64,000 nt of DNA from Cupriavidus nantongensis (GTDB lineage Bacteria > Pseudomonadota > Gammaproteobacteria > Burkholderiales > Burkholderiaceae): assembly GCF_001598055.1 (NCBI RefSeq), contig NZ_CP014844.1, positions 2,534,967-2,598,966 on the forward strand. Direction: 5' to 3'. Shown piece after piece: positions 58,895 through 64,000 of this stretch. Below the pieces are notes generated by a model. That model worked only from the letters and a program-made list of their open reading frames with translations, made no database searches and was not told where the DNA came from. Positions within the stretch are counted from its first letter, which is position 1. Each line of letters starts with the position of its first letter. The position numbers were made by a program, and so were the translations under genes.

Positions 58895-59129
58895 CCGGCG
58901 GCATCAAGCATCAATTGAGTCGAGAGTCTATACGAGCCGCCTGTCAGTAGAATGACGTGGACATGACAGACGCGGCGCTTCCCCTGACTTTTTCCAACGG
59001 ACGCCGGCGTCACGGTAACGAAGGAAGCCTAGAAGCGATGCCTCTGATGAAAGCATCCGTATCATGCGGGAGTCCCCCGCTCCGGCCGGTGTCGGCACGC
59101 CAGCGGGCAATCAATAACAGGCGAGTGCG

Positions 59130-59432
59130 TCAGTGGTCGCGTGAACCGTGAGGGGCATTGTGCCGGCGGCGCTCAGGCTCACGTCGCCCATGTTCGATGC
59201 CGTGGCGCGGCTGGCGATGCGACTCGCGCAGCGCAGTGCCATGCCCGTACGAGGGCTGGGCATCATGTACCACCGCAACCGCGGGCACGACGTGCACAGC
59301 GGCAGGCGCCGGCCGTGACGGGTAGAGGCCGGCCCGACCATAGCCATCTTGCGTGTAGCCATGCGTCTGCGCATTGGCGTAACTGAACCCGATGACCAGC
59401 GCGGTGCCGACTAGGATGGGAAGCTTTTTCAT
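59130..59432 (-). CDS. Small exported His/Arg-rich protein
   Basis: A 100-residue protein with a signal peptide (KKLPILVGTALVIGFSYANA) is followed by a Tyr/Gly segment, a Val/His/Ala stretch (AAVHVVPAVAVVHD) and a basic His/Arg-rich tail (RQPRHGIEHGRREPERRR). AAAGGAG precedes the ATG at 59432; the longer ORF to 59762 is upstream sequence. His richness and the location between cop and sil genes suggest metal binding, but no family is recognised. Confidence 0.65.
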   Translation of the reverse strand: MKKLPILVGTALVIGFSYANAQTHGYTQDGYGRAGLYPSRPAPAAVHVVPAVAVVHDAQPSYGHGTALRESHRQPRHGIEHGRREPERRRHNAPHGSRDH

Positions 59433-59981
59433 GTTTTCTCCTTTGCGTGCGTAGAGGGTGGGAGCATACGACTTCTGCATTGCCGGCAGTGTTCGCGTTT
59501 CCCTACAAATGTGAGCGGTTGTAACGGTATTACCCCAGCAATGACGCGCGAGTCGAACTCGATGAGTGCCGCGTAATGGTTGGGTAATGATGGCGGCAAT
59601 TTCCAAACGGGAACGCTTGCTGCCATTCCCGCCGGCCAAGACAACACAGAAAAAATTCCTGCACGTAATGGTCGCGTAATATTGGCGGGTCGTGAATGTC
59701 GCAATCCCCTGCCGATGAACATCACTAGGACGAAAGCCCAACCGAACATGGATGCCCAGCATGTAATGGTTGGGTCATTGCATAGCAATGTGAAGTAAGG
59801 TCGCTGAAAGATGGCACGCTGCGGGGCCCTTCTGCAAAGGCAGATCTTGGTGCAAAAGCAATCAGAACCTAGATTCACGATAACGGCATTGCCGTTTGCA
59901 CACCGCTTCGCTGGCTTCCCGGTCGTGTCGCGCCCTGAACCACCGCAACGGACTCTCGTCATCTAGGGCAAAGGAGAAATC
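59433..59981. other. Intergenic region with three CopR-like GTAA pairs
   Basis: Between the divergent genes at 59432 and 59982 there are three forward-oriented pairs: GTAATGGTTGGGTAAT (59573-59588), GTAATGGTCGCGTAAT (59665-59680) and GTAATGGTTGGGTCAT (59763-59778). The 11-bp period and the core are the same as at copA. None has a -10 hexamer at the 38-nt distance, so they are candidate binding sites rather than defined promoters. No gene was found in these 549 bp. Confidence 0.6.
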
Positions 59982-60194
59982 ATGCGTGTCTTATTACTCA
60001 TTACCGTCATGTTGGCCGGGTGCGCGACCGTCGCAGAACGTACCGCGCACGCCGAGCGCGATATGGAGACCTCATTACGCGTTGAGGGCCCCGCTTGCGA
60101 AAAGCTCGGCTATCAGAAAGACTCGGATCCGTGGCGTGACTGCGTGTTACGCCTCAGTGCCGGAAGTGGACCGTGTATGCATCGACGGTTTTGA
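59982..60194 (+). CDS. Small lipoprotein
   Basis: The 70-residue protein has a lipoprotein signal (MRVLLLITVMLAGC) with the acylated Cys at residue 14, followed by a hydrophilic region with three more Cys (GPACEKLGY, WRDCVLRL, SGPCMHRRF). AAAGGAG precedes the ATG. The Cys could form disulfides or bind metal. No family is recognised. Confidence 0.75.
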   Translation: MRVLLLITVMLAGCATVAERTAHAERDMETSLRVEGPACEKLGYQKDSDPWRDCVLRLSAGSGPCMHRRF

Positions 60195-60324
60195 AACGCA
60201 TGCCCCGCGTATGGCGGGGCAATTCGCGGCGAGTTCGTTCTCTACACCCGACGCCTAGCGGCTGCGGATGGGTGGCGCTTACCGGTCGTTTTCAATCGAA
60301 GCGCGACGCCAGCCTGCGCACTGC

Positions 60325-60355
60325 TTGACCTTACCCCCGTGGGAAGGTCCATAGT
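60325..60355 (+). promoter_or_regulatory. CueR-type (CupR) promoter for the small-gene unit before silDCB
   Basis: TTGACC (60325-60330) and CATAGT (60350-60355) are 19 bp apart, with the dyad ACCTT (60328-60332) and AAGGT (60344-60348). It matches the cupR and copF sites and points at the gene starting at 60419. Confidence 0.82.
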
Positions 60356-60418
60356 GCAAATGAGGACGGCATCGCGGCGATCACGCCTTGGCCGTACCAC
60401 GCATCCAGCGGGGAAAGC

Positions 60419-60637
60419 ATGACGACTGCAACGCCAACGTTATTTGATGACGTGTTCGCTGCGTTCCGTCTGGCCTGCGCACAGCAGCAGTACAGCGTGG
60501 CCGAGCACCTGCTGGCTGCCCTGGAACAATTGGCCGGCGACAACCATCGCATGCTCGACGAGGTCTACCTGTCGTTCGCGTCGACCTGCCCTGCAGGCAA
60601 CGCGCTGTCGGACTCAACCGTGCCGCGCGCAAGATGA
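60419..60637 (+). CDS. Unidentified small cytosolic protein with CupR-type promoter
   Basis: The 72-residue protein starts behind GGGGAAAG and is mostly helical (LFDDVFAAFRLACAQQQYSVAEHLLAALEQL), with no signal peptide. It has two Cys (ACAQ and STCPAG). It is the first gene after the CueR-type promoter at 60325 and so probably copper- or silver-inducible. The family is not recognised. Confidence 0.65.
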   Translation: MTTATPTLFDDVFAAFRLACAQQQYSVAEHLLAALEQLAGDNHRMLDEVYLSFASTCPAGNALSDSTVPRAR

Positions 60638-60698
60638 AGTTCTATACTCAATATGGTTCCCGCGACGGCGCTACCGCACGTCGGCTCGGAGAGGTTCA

Positions 60699-61100
60699 AT
60701 GCGTAAGCCTATGAATCGCCTTTGGCGTCTCGTCGTGCTCCTGACCCTGGCGCTGGCTTTGCCTCTACGAGCTCAGGCCGGACCGTTGGACAGCTGCTGT
60801 ATCGCTGGCATCGCTCAAATGCCAGCACACGGACCTGCTCAAGCGGCGCAAGCCAGTGTCGAGGCCGGCAGTCCCCATGACTGCGTCAGTCAATTCGGTT
60901 GCGCCGGTGACCGACATGTCAGCGGCCCGTCTCGTCTTCCCTGCACGATTTCCGCTTGTGCAATCCTCGCGGGCACGCCGTTGGCCACCGCCGCCCCCAC
61001 GGATGCATGGACCAGCGTGTTGGTCGCGCATCCGGAGTTCGCATATCGCTCCGTCGTTCCGCCTCGCCTCGAGCGCCCGCCCAAACGGTTCTGTCTGTAG
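60699..61100 (+). CDS. Unidentified exported Cys-rich protein
   Basis: The 133-residue protein starts behind GGAGAGG. It has a signal peptide (RLWRLVVLLTLALALPLRAQA) and seven or eight Cys in the mature part (DSCCIAG, DCVSQFGCAG, PCTISACAI), ending ERPPKRFCL. The LP.RAQA signal and PP..ERPP tail resemble CzcI/DUF2946-type metal-cluster proteins, as for 58484-58894. It lies 61 bp downstream of the 60419 gene. Metal binding is likely but unproven. Confidence 0.65.
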   Translation: MRKPMNRLWRLVVLLTLALALPLRAQAGPLDSCCIAGIAQMPAHGPAQAAQASVEAGSPHDCVSQFGCAGDRHVSGPSRLPCTISACAILAGTPLATAAPTDAWTSVLVAHPEFAYRSVVPPRLERPPKRFCL

Positions 61101-61238
61101 GGCGGTCCCGCACGGCAGGGTGCCGCGCTTGGTGCCATCGCACCAACGTGCTCCTGTCTGATTTCGACATTTGCAGTGTCGCCTGCCGCTCGCTGGTGAG
61201 TTTAAGCGGCGCGCTGCATACCCAGAACGAGGAACATC

Positions 61239-61460
61239 ATGAAATTCTTTTTTCACGCGCTAGGGGGCGCCGTCGCCCTTGGGCTCTCGCTGTCAGCAGT
61301 CGCAGGTCCGGACTGGTATGTGATCGAAAAGGCTCGCAACGCCAAGCGGGCTGAGGCGCAACAATTGAAGGCGCAGCAGGCAGAGGACCACACCGCGATG
61401 AGGCGTGACCATGCCGCCATGATGCAAAAGTGCCGCGAAATGATGGGTCAGCCCAAGTAA
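61239..61460 (+). CDS. Small periplasmic AGPDW-type protein, second copy
   Basis: The 73-residue protein has a signal peptide (FFHALGGAVALGLSLSAVA), the mature start GPDWYVIEKARNAKRAEAQ, a charged helix and a C-terminal MMQKCREMMG segment with Met-Cys-Met character. It is the partner of the protein at 11928-12170. A GAGG site lies close before the ATG. It is the last gene before the hairpin and silD. Confidence 0.75.
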   Translation: MKFFFHALGGAVALGLSLSAVAGPDWYVIEKARNAKRAEAQQLKAQQAEDHTAMRRDHAAMMQKCREMMGQPK

Positions 61461-61468
61461 CCGGCTTC

Positions 61469-61500
61469 TCCGATGCGCTGCGTTGGCGTGGCGCATCGGA
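61469..61500 (+). terminator. Hairpin between the small-gene unit and silD
   Basis: TCCGATGCGC pairs with GCGCATCGGA over a 12-nt loop, 8 nt after the stop. There is no T-run, so it may only weaken read-through into silDCB. Confidence 0.5.
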
Positions 61501-61620
61501 GCGCCTCGATTGGGCGATGCCACAAGTGGGTCGCATTTGATCTGCGGCAAACGGCCGCGAGGGCAAAGTGCCGAAAGCGGCCAAACGCTGCTACCATTTG
61601 GCTCAAACCGAGTTTCCCAC

Positions 61621-62019
61621 GTGCGTATCCGCTTTCGCCGGCTTTGCCTTGCCGCCTTCCTGCTGAGTACCTTCCTGACAGTTCAGCTGGCAGCGGCGGC
61701 CTACGCCTGCGCGGGCAGCCGGTATTCGATGGACGGTATGACGGACATGGCCGGTATGACCGAGTCCTGTCCCGACATGACGCAGAAGGCCGAAGCGCCG
61801 GCTGCCCATGACGGCTTGTGCCTGGAGCACTGCCAGCTTGGCTCCAAATCGGCCGACCACCCCAGCCCGCAGATTCCAGCGTTCCAGCCCGTGCTCGTCA
61901 ATCTGGTTGAGCCGGCGTTGGTGCCGGTAGTCGTCAGCCAGCGAGCCGCCTACGCCGACGCGGTGCCACGCGGGCCCCCTCGCCCGCTGCCCATCCTCCA
62001 CTGCTGTTTCCGAAACTAG
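61621..62019 (+). CDS. silD: SilD/CusD-like small exported protein
   Basis: The 132-residue protein probably starts at GTG 61621 (VRIRFRRLCLAAFLLSTFLTVQL). It has a hydrophobic signal, AAYACAGSRYSMDGMTDMAGM (Met-rich), CLEHCQLGSKSADHPSPQ and a C-terminal LHCC. It aligns with the protein at 7944-8345 in the first RND cluster, but has an added Met motif. The upstream ORF to 61483 is leader. It opens the silDCB unit. Confidence 0.75.
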   Translation: MRIRFRRLCLAAFLLSTFLTVQLAAAAYACAGSRYSMDGMTDMAGMTESCPDMTQKAEAPAAHDGLCLEHCQLGSKSADHPSPQIPAFQPVLVNLVEPALVPVVVSQRAAYADAVPRGPPRPLPILHCCFRN

Positions 62020-62091
62020 CCTCCGCAGCAACGCCTACTATCGTGCCCTGAACCATGGTGTTCAGGGTGGTCGTTGCTTTGCGGAGGCTTT

Positions 62092-63399
62092 ATGCATTTG
62101 CGTTCTCCCTTTGCGTATGGGTGCCGGCTGACGCTGGCCCTTACGCTGTTCGCCGCTGCCCATCCCGGATGGGCGCAGCCGGCGGCCGCACTCTCCTTGC
62201 AGGAAGCGGTAGCCCTCGCGTCTTCCGGCTCGTCGGACGCCGAAACATCGCGCTCGGCGGTCCAGTCCGCCATCGAGATGGCGGTCGCTGGCCGGCAATT
62301 GCCGGATCCGGTGCTCAAAGTCGGTGTCAATAACGTACCGGCGAACGGACCCGACCGGTTTTCCCTCGGCACGGAATCGATGACGATGCGCTCGATCAGC
62401 CTGATGCAGGAGTTCACGAGATCGGCCAAGCGTGAGGCTCGCGCCCAGCGCTTCGAAGCCGAGGCGTCGTCGGCGGAGGCCCAGCGTACGGCGGCGCTCG
62501 CCACGGTGCAGCGCGGCGCCGCGACGGCCTGGCTGGACCGCTGGTATGCCGAGCGCGCCTACAGTGTGCTCTCCGAACAGGCGCACTCCATCCAGTTGAT
62601 GGTAGACGCGGCGCAGGCCGCCTATCGCGGCAACCGCGGCTCCCGTGCCGACATCGTGGCCGCCGAACTGGAACTCCAGCAACTGCAGGATCGCGAAGAC
62701 GAGGCTCGCGCGGCGCTGGCATCAGCCCGTGCGATGCTGCGCCGCTGGGTGGGCCAGGCGGCCGAGCGCCCGCTGACCGAACGCCCGGCGCTCGAGGCGC
62801 CGGCTTGGCTCAACACCCTGGAGGCCGACGGCGTGGCGCAACTGCCAGACGTGGCGGCGGCCGAGGCCCAGGTCGGCGTCGCCGAGGCCGAAAGCCGCGT
62901 CGCCCGGGAGAACAAGATCCCGGATGTGAGCGTGGAACTGATGTACAGCCAGCGTGGCCCCGCTTACTCCAACATGGTTTCTCTCAATGTCTCACTGCCG
63001 CTTCCCTGGGACCAGAAGCAGCGCCAGGATCGGGAACTCGCCGCAAAGCTGGCGCAGGCCGACGCCGCGCGCGCGCAAGCCGAGGTCATACGCCGCGGCT
63101 TGATCGGACAGTTGCGTGGCAAGCAGGCGGAGCTGTCGCTCAGCCAGTCGCGGCTCGAGCGCTATCGGAACACCACCGTGCCACTGGCTAAGGCCCAGAC
63201 CGAAGCGGCCCTGACCGCCTATCGCGCGGGCGCAGGCACCCTGACCGCCGTCGCCGATGCCAGTCGCAAGGCGCTCAATATTTCGCTCGAGCGCCTCAAG
63301 CTTGAAGCCGCTACCGCCCGACTCTGGGCGGATCTGGCTTTCCTGATGCCATTACCCACGGCAGCCCAGCCCACGTCACTGCAAGGAGCTCAACCATGA
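62092..63399 (+). CDS. silC: SilC/CusC-type outer-membrane efflux protein
   Basis: The 435-residue TolC-family protein has a signal peptide (TLALTLFAAAHPGWAQ) and the paired helical/barrel repeats of outer-membrane factors. It is homologous to the protein at 6572-7873, sharing FTRSAKREARAQRFEAEA-type and ELMYSQRGPAYSNM blocks. The ATG at 62092 follows GGAGG. It ends in ATGA overlapping the next gene. Confidence 0.92.
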   Translation: MHLRSPFAYGCRLTLALTLFAAAHPGWAQPAAALSLQEAVALASSGSSDAETSRSAVQSAIEMAVAGRQLPDPVLKVGVNNVPANGPDRFSLGTESMTMRSISLMQEFTRSAKREARAQRFEAEASSAEAQRTAALATVQRGAATAWLDRWYAERAYSVLSEQAHSIQLMVDAAQAAYRGNRGSRADIVAAELELQQLQDREDEARAALASARAMLRRWVGQAAERPLTERPALEAPAWLNTLEADGVAQLPDVAAAEAQVGVAEAESRVARENKIPDVSVELMYSQRGPAYSNMVSLNVSLPLPWDQKQRQDRELAAKLAQADAARAQAEVIRRGLIGQLRGKQAELSLSQSRLERYRNTTVPLAKAQTEAALTAYRAGAGTLTAVADASRKALNISLERLKLEAATARLWADLAFLMPLPTAAQPTSLQGAQP

Positions 63400-64000
63400 A
63401 CAAGACCACGATCGCACGGACGGTGGCAGGCCTGATGGTGGTGGCAAGCGTTGGAGCGGCCTATTTCCTCGGTCAACAGCAAGGGCGCCAGCAGTCGCCC
63501 GCATCGGCGAGCTTTGGCAGGGACACGAGCGGCGCCAGCGGTGCCGCGCTCAAGGCGGGCGATATCGACCCGAAAACTGGCAAGCGCATCCTCTACTGGC
63601 ATGACCCGATGGTGCCAGGACAGCGCTTTGACAAGCCGGGCAAGTCACCGTACATGGACATGCCGTTGTCGCCGGTATACGAAGAAGCCAGCGGCGGTGC
63701 GGCCGTCACGATTGACAGCCGCGTGACACAGAACCTTGGCATTCGCACGGCCGAGGTCAAGACCGGCCGGCTGGAGGCCGCTTTGCAGGTCCCGGGCAAT
63801 GTCGCGATCAATGAACGCGGCATCGAAGTGCTCCAGGCGCGCACCAGCGGGTTCGTGGAACACGCGTATGCCCGGACCACCCTCGATCCGGTCCGCAAAG
63901 GTCAAGCGTTGGCGCAAATCTATGCGCCGGAATGGGTCGCCGCGCAGGAGGAATATCTGGCCGTGAGCCGGATGGACGGCAGCCTCCAGCGCGATCTGCG
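63396..64000 (+). CDS. silB: SilB/CusB-type RND adaptor protein (partial, runs off the end)
   Basis: The ATG at 63396 overlaps the silC stop. About 201 codons are visible: an N-terminal anchor (IARTVAGLMVVASVGAAYFLG), a heavy-metal-binding segment ([20 protein letters not shown] ... MDMPLSPVY), and the first part of the membrane-fusion domain (NLGIRTAEVKTG ... EYLAVSRM). It closely matches the CusB at 5034-6575. The rest of the gene and the presumed silA lie outside the window. Confidence 0.93.
   Translation, partial: MNKTTIARTVAGLMVVASVGAAYFLGQQQGRQQSPASASFGRDTSGASGAALKAGDIDPKTGKRILYWHDPMVPGQRFDKPGKSPYMDMPLSPVYEEASGGAAVTIDSRVTQNLGIRTAEVKTGRLEAALQVPGNVAINERGIEVLQARTSGFVEHAYARTTLDPVRKGQALAQIYAPEWVAAQEEYLAVSRMDGSLQRDL

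Overview
The window reads as a metal-resistance island from a high-GC beta-proteobacterium of the Burkholderiaceae, most likely a Cupriavidus or Ralstonia close to C. metallidurans and probably on a plasmid or chromid. The main clues are a near-identical CopK, a cusDCBAF cluster, a cupRA pair, a copSRABCDI core followed by copG/copF, and a second silDCB cluster. All assignments come from reading the sequence and recalled family knowledge; no search was run.

Layout, left to right. About 0-1.1 kb: the start of a leftward gene and a sterol-desaturase-type membrane enzyme. 1.5-8.3 kb: a leftward cusDCBAF operon (RND Cu(I)/Ag(I) efflux) whose C, B, A and F genes overlap by 4 bp each. 8.4-11.5 kb: cupR (MerR-family Cu sensor) and cupA (P-type ATPase) behind a CueR-type promoter. 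11.5-16.5 kb: small secreted copper-associated proteins, a Rieske protein, and several decaying genes (methyltransferase remnant, frameshifted PII-like gene, broken dsbD). 16.6-25.4 kb: a mer operon (merR-TPCA) between a frameshifted Tn3-family transposase and the C-terminal part of another. 25.6-31.1 kb: three leftward genes (GH15 glucosidase, SDR, and an epimerase/SPW/VKOR fusion). 31.3-47.1 kb: the cop region, with a cytosolic Cys-rich copper-storage-like protein, a first copAB pair, copK, a porin, an IS630 insertion, copRS, and copABCDI followed by a CzcE-like gene. 47.3-52 kb: a leftward unit of DUF2933 protein, copF, copG and a cytochrome c. 52-58.3 kb: a restriction-nuclease-like gene, eptA plus PAP2 (lipid A modification), small periplasmic proteins and a methyltransferase. 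58.5-61.5 kb: small secreted proteins. 61.6-64 kb: silDCB, running off the end.

Two control circuits can be read in the DNA. First, OmpR-type boxes, GTAA repeated at an 11-bp period, lie with a TAnnnT -10 hexamer exactly 38 nt from the first repeat at six promoters (copA, the CzcE-like gene after copI, the porin, the gene facing copK, and both genes of the copQ/copH-like pair). CopR is the obvious candidate regulator, being the only OmpR-family regulator in view. Second, three CueR-type promoters (TTGACC, 19-bp spacer, dyad) precede cupRA, the DUF2933-copF-copG unit and an uncharacterised small-gene unit just before silDCB. The simplest picture is that CupR handles cytosolic copper while CopRS handles periplasmic copper.

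Working model: P-type ATPases move Cu(I) to the periplasm; CopA, CopC, CopD, CopI, CopK and the small Met/His-rich proteins oxidise or bind it; the RND pumps expel it; and the porin and lipid A modification genes may adjust the outer membrane. The region also shows decay: at least six genes are frameshifted or truncated.
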